Of a stretch of DNA of 64,000 nt, positions 23,231 through 32,234 are shown in pieces. The notes beneath the pieces are model-generated. The model was given only the letters and a program-made list of their open reading frames with translations. It did not search any database and was not told where the DNA came from. Each line of letters starts with the position of its first letter. Positions within the stretch are counted from its first letter, which is position 1. This DNA is from Acholoe squamosa (taxonomy: Eukaryota; Annelida; Polychaeta; Phyllodocida; Polynoidae), in contig OX439042.1 in assembly GCA_949317995.1 (NCBI GenBank), positions 17,835,174 to 17,899,173 of the forward strand. The letters are read 5' to 3'. The position numbers and the translations under genes are program-made.

Positions 23231-26200
23231 TTAGGTCACTGCAGTCCTCTGGGCAATTCGGGGGCTGCGGCGAACGTATCTCCCCTTCTCGGATAGTTCT
23301 TTATCGGACCTGACAGTCTGAAGAGCTTTCTCTAGGTGCTTCTTAGCCTTAGAAACACCTTTCCTCTTCTTTTTGTCTTCACCTGCCGAGACTTTTTTAA
23401 CTCCCCCACGCTTAATCGGTGTTGGCGTGGGTGTCACTGATTCGGAACACTTTTTGGGTCTACCCTGACCACGCTTCACTGTAGTGTTCTTTACCTGGTC
23501 TATTATGCGATTCTGATTCAGGATCCTTTCGGAACCTTCACCATACATTTCTGTGGAGGTCTCCCTCCCAGACCATCTCCTTAATCTAGCCACATTTGAC
23601 TTATAGAGTCGACCAAGGTCAGATTTAATAATTACGGTACAATCACTGATAATTTGTGTTATAGTAAAGGGACCGTCCCAATTAGACGCTAATTTTATGT
23701 GTCTAAGTGGTTCATGTAATCTAAGGACTCTGTCTCCGGATTGGAATTTCCGATGTTTTAGATCGGTATCGTATCCTACTTTCTGCCATTTGGCACTTTT
23801 CTCCAAATCAATTCGGACAGACTCATATGCTTTTCTAAATCTGTCTCTTAAACATTCCACAAAAACTACATGGCAAGGTAGTTTAGGGTCCATTCCTACG
23901 ACTCCAAAAACTAGGTCAGCAGGCATTATCAAATCTTCTCCGAATACTAAAAGGTTCGGAGAACAATTTGTACTTGAATGTACTGTACTATTATAAGCAT
24001 GTGTCACAAAATGACATTGCTCATCCCAGTCATCCATATGTTCATTAACGAGTGACTTTAGGACTTGGATGAGGGTTCTATTGAACCTTTCCACCAATCC
24101 GTCGCTTTGTGGTCTATACGGATTGGTTCTAGTCTTGCAAATAGCCAAGTACTCGCACATACCCTGCCAGAGATTTGATTCGAATTCTCTGCCTTGGTCA
24201 CTGTGTAACATTAATGGTACACCGAAGCTTAGTACCCAACCTTTTACAAAAGCTTCGGCACAAGTAATTGCTTTGTGGTCCGGTAGTGGAAATACTTTAG
24301 TGTATTTCGTATAATAATCACACACTACCATCATACAGGTATTATCATTAGCGGTTGTATTAAATCCACTAATAATATCTACCCCGATTCTTGCGAATCT
24401 AACTCCGAAAAGTTCTTGGGATAGGGGAAGTTTGCCCATCCCGGGTCCGGGTTTGTTTTTACAACAATCCGGACAGGTGGTTACCCATCTTTGCAAGTCC
24501 CGTGTCATGCCAGGCCAATAGTATTTCTTGGAAAGTCGTGCTAGCGAGCGTTTCCTTCCGAAATGACCACTGCTCCGATGTCCATGACAGAAGTACATAA
24601 TGTCATGTCTCATGGCATGTGGTATCACCACTTGCATGATTCTACCACCATTATTACATGGCTTCCAACGGTATAACACGCCTTTCCGGACTTCAAGCTC
24701 GGTCCATTGAGCAAGAAACCTTCTCATTTCTCGATTTTCCAGAGAGACCTCTGGTCTAACTGGACGTATACCCTTTGGTACTAATTGCAGTAGCTGTGCA
24801 GTTATCGAGTCAGCTTCCTGGAAATGTCGTATGTGATCCATAGACCAATCCAGTATACTGGCAACTAGGGGTACGAATGGTCTTCGAATCCCTGCTAACA
24901 CTGCCTTATGAGCTCCACAATCAGTACAATCCGGATTATCACATTTCCGGATTGGTATTCGAGACAAAGCATCAGCATTTAAATGCTTAACTCCGGGTCT
25001 ATGCTGAATCTGTTGATGTTCAAGCCCATATTCGGATAAATGGGCTAGCCATCGGCCTAACATGCCTTCAGCATCTCGGAAGTTCAGTAGCCACCTTAAA
25101 GAGGAATGATCCGTACGCAAAGTAAAGTTCGTTCCCCATAGAAAATGTTTGAACTTCTTGGTATATACGACTACTGCTAACAACTCCCTTTTGGTTGTGC
25201 AGTAATTGCGCTGGGTCTTGCTCAGTGTATTGCTGGCAAAGGCAATTGGCACTTCTCTCCCATTTTGGACTTGCGAGAGAGCTGCACCAATGCTATCATT
25301 ACTAGCATCAGTATCCAGTATGAAATGATCCGTCTCATTCGGATATTGCAATACGGGAGTACTCGTGAACAGGTCTTTTAGCTTTTGGAAAGCGGTTTCC
25401 TGTTCATGCGTCCAAGGAAATTTTTCCTTGGTACTTCCTGGAGTCCAGTTAGCTATTGCTTGTAATGGGTAACTGACTCTAGAATAATTCGGAATAAATT
25501 CCCTGTAATAGGAACAGAATCCTAAAAAGGACCTCACTTCTTTGGGTGTTTTAGGTCTATTCCAATTCGTAACTGATTCGATTTTTTCCGGATCAGCCTT
25601 TATTCCTTCATCACTGATGATGCGGCCCAAATAATTTATGGACTTTCTAAACATGTGGCATTTCTTAGGTTTCAATTTGAGACCATTTGAAATAATACGT
25701 TCTAGTACCATTTTTAGGTTATTAGAACATTCTTCGAATGTTTTTCCGAAGACAATGACATCGTCTAGGTATACAAGACATCTTTTCCACAATAAATCAC
25801 TTAGAATTGTTTCCATCATTGCTTCAAATGTTGCAGGTGCATTGCACAATCCAAACGGCATTACATTATATTGGAATAATCCAATATGACTTGAAAATGC
25901 AGTTTTCTCCATATCTGAAGGGTTCATTCCCACTTGCCAATAGCCTGATTGCAAGTCTAGGGTACAAAACCAACTGTTTCCTCCTAAGGAGTCAATGGTT
26001 TCATCTATTCTCGGTAATGGATACGAATTCTTTTTCGTTATTCCATTCAACTTCCTGTAGTCTATGCAGAAACGGATAGTACCGTCTTTTTTTGTTACCA
26101 TACACACAGGACTACTCCATGGACTATTGGAAGGGACTATTACATCCTGTTCCAACATCTTATTTATTTCATCCTCAGCTACTCTCTTTTTTGCTAAGGG

Positions 26201-26677
26201 TAACCGTCTATACGGTATCTTAAAGGGTTCGGCATCCCCAGTATCTATTTTATGTAATACCTTATTTGTCGTACCTAGTTTTTCACCAGGTTTGGCAAAG
26301 GCAGTATGATACTGACAGAGCATATCATAGAACTCTTTCCGGTGTTCCGGATCTTCTAATGAAGTTTCTTCATACAACTTAAGTAAGTCTTCCGAAATTT
26401 CATCATCTCCTGTTACCTTCTGTAAGCTTAGCTTACTATCCGTTACAGTTTCCGAAAGGGTCACGTTTCCAAAAACTTGTCCCTTCTTCAAGTAGATAGT
26501 AGTGTTTCCAGTATTGGAGACAGGTACTACCGACCAGGATGCATTCGCTACTATCGTGTCTACAGAATTTAATCCAATACCTGACAAAGTAACTACATCC
26601 GGTTCTATCACTGCAGGTTTGTTACGCATTGCAGGATCACTTCTTACAAGCACATCACAGGCTACTCCCGGAGGGAT
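23231..26677 (-). CDS. pol: Gypsy Pol: reverse transcriptase, RNase H, integrase
   Basis: Continues the protease frame directly after an in-frame TGA (26678-26680) and is open for more than 1140 codons. Residue numbers here count from the GTG codon at 26653. RT: LDLQSGYWQ near 233 and catalytic YLDDV near 295. RNase H: LDTDAS near 446, TDHSS near 514 and NADALSR near 560. Integrase: HHCC finger (H, H, C, C, about 690-733) and catalytic Asp near 758 (GVDII), Asp near 819 (HSDQG) and Glu near 855 (GLVERF). A GPF/Y module (WDGPF) sits near 990. The tail is basic. It copies the RNA genome and inserts the cDNA. No frameshifts were seen, so the enzymes may be intact apart from the TGA. Confidence 0.93.
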   Translation of the reverse strand: MPPGVACDVLVRSDPAMRNKPAVIEPDVVTLSGIGLNSVDTIVANASWSVVPVSNTGNTTIYLKKGQVFGNVTLSETVTDSKLSLQKVTGDDEISEDLLKLYEETSLEDPEHRKEFYDMLCQYHTAFAKPGEKLGTTNKVLHKIDTGDAEPFKIPYRRLPLAKKRVAEDEINKMLEQDVIVPSNSPWSSPVCMVTKKDGTIRFCIDYRKLNGITKKNSYPLPRIDETIDSLGGNSWFCTLDLQSGYWQVGMNPSDMEKTAFSSHIGLFQYNVMPFGLCNAPATFEAMMETILSDLLWKRCLVYLDDVIVFGKTFEECSNNLKMVLERIISNGLKLKPKKCHMFRKSINYLGRIISDEGIKADPEKIESVTNWNRPKTPKEVRSFLGFCSYYREFIPNYSRVSYPLQAIANWTPGSTKEKFPWTHEQETAFQKLKDLFTSTPVLQYPNETDHFILDTDASNDSIGAALSQVQNGREVPIAFASNTLSKTQRNYCTTKRELLAVVVYTKKFKHFLWGTNFTLRTDHSSLRWLLNFRDAEGMLGRWLAHLSEYGLEHQQIQHRPGVKHLNADALSRIPIRKCDNPDCTDCGAHKAVLAGIRRPFVPLVASILDWSMDHIRHFQEADSITAQLLQLVPKGIRPVRPEVSLENREMRRFLAQWTELEVRKGVLYRWKPCNNGGRIMQVVIPHAMRHDIMYFCHGHRSSGHFGRKRSLARLSKKYYWPGMTRDLQRWVTTCPDCCKNKPGPGMGKLPLSQELFGVRFARIGVDIISGFNTTANDNTCMMVVCDYYTKYTKVFPLPDHKAITCAEAFVKGWVLSFGVPLMLHSDQGREFESNLWQGMCEYLAICKTRTNPYRPQSDGLVERFNRTLIQVLKSLVNEHMDDWDEQCHFVTHAYNSTVHSSTNCSPNLLVFGEDLIMPADLVFGVVGMDPKLPCHVVFVECLRDRFRKAYESVRIDLEKSAKWQKVGYDTDLKHRKFQSGDRVLRLHEPLRHIKLASNWDGPFTITQIISDCTVIIKSDLGRLYKSNVARLRRWSGRETSTEMYGEGSERILNQNRIIDQVKNTTVKRGQGRPKKCSESVTPTPTPIKRGGVKKVSAGEDKKKRKGVSKAKKHLEKALQTVRSDKELSEKGRYVRRSPRIAQRTAVT

Positions 26678-27429
26678 TCACACAGTGTGTGCCACACTAG
26701 CCATACTGCTCACTTGTCTCAGTGCACATCTAACCTTTACGGGGTACGGGTATCTCACACTCAACACTCCTGTTTGGGGTTCCAATACAGCACCATACAG
26801 GGATGCGAAATCCAACCCGAGTATCCCCTCATCTGCTATATCCGCAACGGTGGCGCTCATGACATAGTCATGTATACCATCTAACTGTAGTCTCACACAA
26901 GTTCTACCATACGTTTGCAAGGTACTGCCGTCGGCCGTCTGAGCACTTCCTCCCGATTTGAGAGTATCATGTTCATCCGGTATAAGGTCGTAGAACCCCT
27001 TGGAGATACAAGAGTGGCTAGCTCCCGTATCCACAAGGAATTCGGCAGACCTTCCGTTAACAGTAAGGCAAACATACCACCGCCTTCCGTTTAAAACAGA
27101 GGGCATGTCCGTGACAATCGGAACGTCATTTTTCACACCAGGAGTCAATCCACATCCTTTTAAGAATTCCAGACAAGGATGACCCGGGGGCAGGTGGGCA
27201 CCACAGACCTTGGCTAACGAATAGCCGCCTGCCTCGTTACTGATATTGGGTTTCCCCTGTGCTCCCATAGCACCTGTTATATCAGCTTCCCTAACCTTCC
27301 GGGTGTCTACAACTACCTCGGTGTTAGGCGATCTTGTTACTTCATGTGAACTATCGTCACGGATGGTGATATCATGGCAAGATTTGTCACTGGGATCCCC
27401 TTCTTTGCCCCTCGGGAGACCCCTCCTTA
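26678..27429 (-). CDS. Gypsy aspartic protease
   Basis: The active-site motif FLVDTGASHS and the later ILGLDF flap/hydrophobic motif identify a retropepsin. An ATG lies at 27268, but the frame is open upstream into the end of gag, in the -1 frame relative to gag. Expression as a gag-protease fusion by -1 frameshift near the gag stop (27427-27429, after GAAAAC) is therefore likely. It ends at a single TGA, after which the same frame is Pol. It cleaves the polyproteins during particle maturation. Confidence 0.85.
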
Positions 27430-29175
27430 GTTTTCCTCTGTACTTACTCCAGAGACACTCTCCTGTCTACGAGGGACAGGTTTTTCAGCCATACATTCTG
27501 GAGCATAATGCCCCAGTTTCTGGCATCTGAAACATCTCCTCTGGGATTTGTCAACTCTCGGTCTCTTTAGAGCTTCTGTTAATCCGGCTAATAATGTTTC
27601 CATCATGTTAGTCGGAGCAACAGTGGCTGCTACAGTTGGGTTCGCCGTAGAGGCTACACTGCCAGGTTGAGTTGATCCGGAAGCTGTTTTACCAGCAACT
27701 GATCCTCCTCTCCCTCTCGAATGTACTTTCCTATACCGCTTTTGTCGGTAATATTTTCCAGCTACATGCACTGAACCAATATAATCTCCGTTTTCATCGG
27801 AGACATATTCATCTTTCTCATCAACTTCATTCGATTCAACCGGAGCTAATTGGGAAGTATCGTATACCGGAGCAGGTATACCTCCGTATTGGAATGGAGC
27901 TGCTCTTATTGGATTAGGTCCGAGACCTACCAGACGTTTCTTCATGTCATGTCCATCGATTGCTATGAACAGATCACTGAAGGAAGTGTCATCTTTCCAA
28001 GAGTCCCAGACCACTTGCTTGTGATCCGGATCACGCAATCCACTGTAGAATTGTATAAACAATTCTTGTAGATAACAATCATCATCATGAGCCCAATTTG
28101 GACGTGCTTTCGAAAGCAAGTCCTGTAGCTCCAAACCAAAGACTTTGTGTGATTCTTTAGGTTTTTGTGTCCTCTTCTTAAAGCTTACCCACGGATCTTC
28201 TCTAACGATTGATCCGAAAAGGTATGCGGCACATTCGACCAATTGATCATAGGTACCATATATTCCGTAAGCTGCTCTCCATTGGTTGAGAGCTACTTTT
28301 CCGCCTTTATTTAACCAACAAATCAAATATGGCAGAGCTTCTTCTTTTGTCCAGCCACTACAATTGACTTCGTCAACAAAAGCTTGATACCTGTCCTTCC
28401 ATGGATCATTAGAATCATATGGAGGGGGTATCCGTGCCTGCCTACGTGCCGGATTATTACATCCGCGTAGTCTATCTGCTTCTCGCATGCTCCAGTTCAT
28501 GACTTCCATGCCGTCTGCTCCCTTTCGGTAGCAGTCAATGCCAAGGTTTTGTATACATTGGCTTCTATCAAAGATGGTTTGCATCCCTGCAGGCATAGAA
28601 GTTCTCCTGTTAGGTTTCCTGCCATCTCCTCCTGATCCTGATCCTCCGAATCCGGATCCTCCTGGGCCGCCTGGAGGGTTTCCTCCTGGTGGACCATTAT
28701 TATTATAGCCTCCAGATGAACCACCAGGGTATCCACTATTGTGACCGGTGTTTCCAGAAGAAGCATATCTAGGGTAAGAATCATTTTGATTCCATCCCTG
28801 GTTATAGCTATTACCATTCTGATAATTGCCACTTCCCGATGGATTATAATTATTTCTATATCCATAGGAAGATGTTCTCGGTTGGTACGTACCGCCGTTG
28901 ATATTGTTTTGTGGCGGATTTGGTCTCGGAAAACGTCCATCAGTAGGACCATTACCAGAACCTGGGGGTGGATTCGGTAATCTTGGTACTGCTGGTGTAC
29001 TGTGGCCGGGTTGGGGGAAATATGAAGGTGGTGTCAACATATGTCTCATTGGTCCGGGTGCTCTTGGTTGTGCCACGGGTGAATTATTATTATTCCCTGT
29101 AGCACCATCGTGAGTCGCTTTGATTTTGTGACTCAAATCTGGTATGGGTGGTGCTGGTCCTACCGTATCCAGCAT
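27427..29175 (-). CDS. gag: Gypsy Gag with CCHC zinc knuckle
   Basis: ATG at 29175 and about 582 aa. The N-terminal 180 residues are Pro/Gly/Asn-rich and low complexity. The middle part has a capsid-like helical region (about 230-400). The C-terminus has one CFRCQKLGHYAPEC knuckle, matching Cys-x2-Cys-x4-His-x4-Cys, which binds the genomic RNA. The ATG lies six bases after the stop of the preceding ORF, so coupled translation is possible. Confidence 0.88.
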   Translation of the reverse strand: MLDTVGPAPPIPDLSHKIKATHDGATGNNNNSPVAQPRAPGPMRHMLTPPSYFPQPGHSTPAVPRLPNPPPGSGNGPTDGRFPRPNPPQNNINGGTYQPRTSSYGYRNNYNPSGSGNYQNGNSYNQGWNQNDSYPRYASSGNTGHNSGYPGGSSGGYNNNGPPGGNPPGGPGGSGFGGSGSGGDGRKPNRRTSMPAGMQTIFDRSQCIQNLGIDCYRKGADGMEVMNWSMREADRLRGCNNPARRQARIPPPYDSNDPWKDRYQAFVDEVNCSGWTKEEALPYLICWLNKGGKVALNQWRAAYGIYGTYDQLVECAAYLFGSIVREDPWVSFKKRTQKPKESHKVFGLELQDLLSKARPNWAHDDDCYLQELFIQFYSGLRDPDHKQVVWDSWKDDTSFSDLFIAIDGHDMKKRLVGLGPNPIRAAPFQYGGIPAPVYDTSQLAPVESNEVDEKDEYVSDENGDYIGSVHVAGKYYRQKRYRKVHSRGRGGSVAGKTASGSTQPGSVASTANPTVAATVAPTNMMETLLAGLTEALKRPRVDKSQRRCFRCQKLGHYAPECMAEKPVPRRQESVSGVSTEEN

Positions 29176-29180
29176 TGGAA

Positions 29181-30323
29181 CTACGGTTTAGATGCGGTTC
29201 CATTTACTGCAGCATTATCCGGTTTCTTATAGATTCCGGATACCACATTCTTGTCAGCCCCATCATCAACGAATGGGCTGTATCTAATTGGGGTTGCATC
29301 TTTAGATGTCTTTCCCAACATTGTAGATACCACAGCTGGGTCTATATTACCTATAGTTAACTGGGCTGCTTCTACATATTTATCTAGAGTTATTGCAGTG
29401 GCCTGCAATTCCTGAAGCTCATTCGTGAGTTTCTGTCTATCCTCCTCCAGTTGTTTGTTGTAAGCTATGATGCCTACCCGGATGGTTTCATTATCTTCAG
29501 CCTGTTTACTGCACTGAAGTTTCAATTTATCCAACTCCTCCTGATAATGGCGAATTTCGGATTCGAATTTTGTCTTATCAAGGTTTAGTTGGTCGTTCGT
29601 ATCTATGTATGTTTGGATACGAATGTGCCTATTATCATATTCTTTATTGAATGAATCTCTCATAGATTGAAGTTTTAGTTCTTCACTCTCGAGTTCTTTC
29701 ATGTACTCGCTCCTTCTGGCTTCGAATTCCTTTCGCATGCCAGTTAGGTCCTCTTCCATTTGAAGTTTTTCATGCAATACTTCATCCTTAGCTTTGACCA
29801 AGGTATTTAAATTCTCGTTCAAAGTTACATAAGTTTCATTCAACAACAGGACATCCGGTCGTTTTAATTCTTCACCTTCCGGTACCGCATAGGTTAAGTC
29901 GCCATCTATAGCGCTATAATCTAATATTGGTAATTCGGGCCTGGGTAACCTATAAGGTAGTTCTCCGAATGTTACCCTTTTTCGCATTGGTGCCGGATGT
30001 TCTGGGTTAGTACTACCACCGACTTCGAACATCGAATCACATAATTCGTCAACAATTGAATGCTGGCCTATTAAGTTACTATGTCTCTGTATGGACTGTT
30101 CGCGTCGTACAGAGTCTGGCAGATTCTCTTCACTATCATTATAGTGGGGTCCGGGATCTCTCCAGGATGCTGATTCTGCATCTTGTGAGTCCGAATGGGC
30201 TTGGAGCATTAGCGATCCATTTCCATTCTCTTGGGCAAGTGATTGCCCTGCTGGGTTAGCTTCCCTAAGGGTGTCTAACCCATGTACTAGCCGTTCGGAC
30301 GTTATAACGTCCGGGCTATACAC
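29181..30323 (-). CDS. Gypsy leader ORF, coiled-coil protein
   Basis: Open from the primer-binding site region. The first ATG is near 30209, so the product is about 340 aa. Residues roughly 170-310 (counted from the open start) form a long heptad-rich coiled coil with Glu, Lys and Leu. No known domain. It directly precedes gag with a six-base gap and may be a separate ORF or the N-terminal part of gag split by a mutation. Assembly of particles is a guess. Confidence 0.65.
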   Translation of the reverse strand: MYSPDVITSERLVHGLDTLREANPAGQSLAQENGNGSLMLQAHSDSQDAESASWRDPGPHYNDSEENLPDSVRREQSIQRHSNLIGQHSIVDELCDSMFEVGGSTNPEHPAPMRKRVTFGELPYRLPRPELPILDYSAIDGDLTYAVPEGEELKRPDVLLLNETYVTLNENLNTLVKAKDEVLHEKLQMEEDLTGMRKEFEARRSEYMKELESEELKLQSMRDSFNKEYDNRHIRIQTYIDTNDQLNLDKTKFESEIRHYQEELDKLKLQCSKQAEDNETIRVGIIAYNKQLEEDRQKLTNELQELQATAITLDKYVEAAQLTIGNIDPAVVSTMLGKTSKDATPIRYSPFVDDGADKNVVSGIYKKPDNAAVNGTASKP

Positions 30324-30334
30324 CAGAATTAACT

Positions 30335-30347
30335 GGTCACGGCACCA
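30335..30347 (-). other. Candidate primer-binding site
   Basis: TGGTGCCGTGACC on the minus strand, 11 bases inside the end of the 5' LTR. The TGG start is typical of sites that pair with a tRNA 3' CCA. I cannot assign the tRNA. Confidence 0.5.
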
Positions 30348-30358
30348 GTGTAAGGATT

Positions 30359-30725
30359 TGTGGCCTTACGGACCTGGGGGGTTCGGGTCTTACGATTCGG
30401 AAAGAAAGAGTAAGACAGTATTCCAAGTGTATGCCAACGGTTAGGTTTATTACTTAATGCACACTCACGGCTGCCGAATGATATCAAAGAGGCAGCTAAT
30501 ATTAAAAGACAGTGGTTTACATAGTGTGGAGGCCAGAAGGGCCTCTGACGTAGCGGCTGAGCCCTGGGCTTTATATACGGACCCAGGTGTTCGTCGTCAG
30601 ATGTCCCCACAGATCCGGATCGGTGCTGCCACCTATCCGGAACCTGAGGAACGTCCGACGACTCGACTCACCCGCCACGTCAGACGGTACCCAACTCCTA
30701 TGGTTTAGTAAAGTGTACCTCTACA
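30359..30725 (-). repeat. 5' LTR of the Gypsy element
   Basis: 367 bp, TG...CA ends. It contains TATATAAA (at 30570-30577 on the other strand) and AATAAA (30446-30451), so it holds promoter and polyadenylation signals. It is almost the same length and sequence, in inverse orientation, as 33665-34029. Confidence 0.88.
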
Positions 30726-30819
30726 CCCTTTTAAGTGGGCTATGGAATCCCGACCACCAATCAGTTAACAGTATGAAGTTACATGACTCCTCTGTTGCGA
30801 ACAAATAATCCAGTCTTTC

Positions 30820-31050
30820 TAAGGCAACAGCAAAAAAAAATAAGTTGGTCTACGGATTTTGGTTTTGAAAAAATTGTGTGAGGGAGCGAATTTTTTTTTT
30901 TTTTTTTTAAGAATTTTTTGGTGTGAAATATCACAACGAGAAAACTTGTAGAAAGTGAAGTGAGCGAAATCCGTACGGTAGACAAGATTTTTTTCAAAGA
31001 AAAACAAATTTGTATTTCTAAAAATATGGAGAGGGTGATCCGTGGCCTGA
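30820..31050. mobile_element. MITE-M1 copy, right end eroded
   Basis: Shares AAGTTGGTCTACGGAT, the poly-T centre, AACTTGTAGAAAGTGAAG and GCGAAATCCGTA with the copy at 45376-45876. The left inverted repeat is recognisable and the right one is shortened. Confidence 0.7.
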
Positions 31051-31218
31051 CAACAATTTTGGTTCCTGTTTGGGCCTATATAGTAGGCAAAATTATGGAT
31101 CATTTGGGGCGTAGCCCACAGAAGATTACAACCTCAATACATGTGCCTACTATCAGAATGATAAACAATTATGTTTGTATGATGAAATTTGCAGACATTT
31201 TTTTTTCCATTATAACAG

Positions 31219-31301
31219 GTATACATTGGGCCTGGTGTGCTACATGCATCTCCGCTACTTTCCAATGGACAGGCAACAGTGTTACATGAAGATAGAAAGT
31301 T
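31219..31301 (+). CDS. Cys-loop anion channel, exon with the Cys loop (83 bp)
   Basis: Acceptor TATAACAG before it, donor GTAAGT after it. The translation has the Cys-loop itself, Cys-x13-Cys with FPMD in the middle, as in glycine and GABA-A receptor subunits. Exon length 83 bp with phase 1 at both ends equals the classic exon 5 of that gene family. The loop couples agonist binding to pore opening. Exons for the N-terminal ligand domain are not visible in this window and must lie further upstream or be split by the large insertions. Confidence 0.9.
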
Positions 31302-32096
31302 GTAAGTACTTGTCAACAGAATATAACCCTTATTTGACTTCTTTCTTGGCAACACACACAGGCATCATGTACACCAATTTAAATCTCTAGAGGGGACGTT
31401 ATTGCATAAGTGCATCGGGATAACATACACCAGGAATTTTAATCAATGAGGTTCCTGCTCTCCTTGGAGAATTGAGGACTGCAAGCACACAAGCCCCATT
31501 GCTTTATGTATCGCTACATCATGTCATATTTGCCTCATTCTATTATGATTTACAGCGCCATAGATATGGTTTTAATATACAATATGAGTATGAACAGGGA
31601 CCAACGGACAATAATCACTCAGTCAGTAGGGGGTGATACATCTTAAATAGCCAATTAGATCACTCGGTACATGACCTGTCACATCATGCATCTGTGTGGC
31701 ACCAGTATTTGATGCGGTACAGTGACGAAGTACTCTACTGAAAATCAATTATCAATGATATTTTATGCAGTCAAAAAATATAAGCCATGTATCAAGTTTA
31801 TATTTCCTGCACAATCCAAATGAAAGCGATGAGCAAAGTCTAATAGTGACAGATGAAAATGGCAAAGTTGGGGTGTTCAACCCTCACTTTTGCCAGTGAT
31901 CAAGAGTTTATTTATCAAATATTTAGGCCATGATTTTTGTCAAAAATGGGGCTGGACCGCTATTTCCGCCAAAAGAAGAGAGTGTGCCCCTACTTTTTAA
32001 ATTCCTGAATCACTGAATTTAAAGACCACATTAAGCAACTCATATATTTTTTAATAGCAAAATGACTGAATTATTTGTTTTTATGTTGTCTATCAG
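31302..32096 (+). other. Intron of the channel gene
   Basis: Starts GTAAGT, ends TATCAG. No other gene seen. Confidence 0.7.
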
Positions 32097-32234
32097 ACAG
32101 TTACACTATGGATGAGATGTTACTGCGGTGGCGGGATGGCGTCGATCCTGTACAACTCACCAAGGACCTGGAACTACCTCAGTTTAACCTGATGAATGTT
32201 AGCACAGAGAAATGTAACTTCTCCTACATCACAG
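32097..32234 (+). CDS. Cys-loop anion channel, pre-M1 exon (138 bp)
   Basis: Acceptor at 32095-32096 (TATCAG), donor GTTAGT at 32235. The frame joins exon 31219-31301 and the next exon without a stop. The translation gives the beta9-beta10 region ending before M1, including the ELPQF motif typical of GABA and glycine receptors. The 138-bp length matches exon 6 of that family. Its last 34 bp are the first unit of a tandem array that continues into the intron. Confidence 0.9.

Larger units (their letters stand above)
19153..30725 (-). mobile_element. Ty3/Gypsy LTR retrotransposon with an extra 3' ORF
   Basis: In minus orientation: 5' LTR, primer-binding site, a coiled-coil ORF, gag, protease, RT-RNaseH-integrase, a CpG-rich spacer, a 982-aa zinc-finger ORF and a 3' non-coding region. 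No 3' LTR is visible at the left end; the last bases are a 28-bp tandem duplication (19154-19209). The long ORFs are mostly intact, so the copy is young. The left boundary is set by the SINE halves. The length (11.6 kb) is well above the 5-6 kb of simple Gypsy elements because of the extra ORFs. Confidence 0.88.
19018..30752 (-). mobile_element. SINE-B split by an 11.6-kb Gypsy element
   Basis: SINE-B tail and body lie at 19018-19152 and its head at 30726-30752. The SINE target duplication ACCACCAATCAGT is at 19005-19017 and again at 30753-30765. The whole interval between the halves is therefore a later insertion. Six bases of the SINE body expected at the junction are missing, which points to a deletion at the left junction. 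Confidence 0.9.

Noticed and set aside
28497..28952. Minus-strand 151-codon frame inside gag
   Set aside because: Another frame of the Asn/Gly/Tyr-rich gag N-terminus; low complexity and no own signals.
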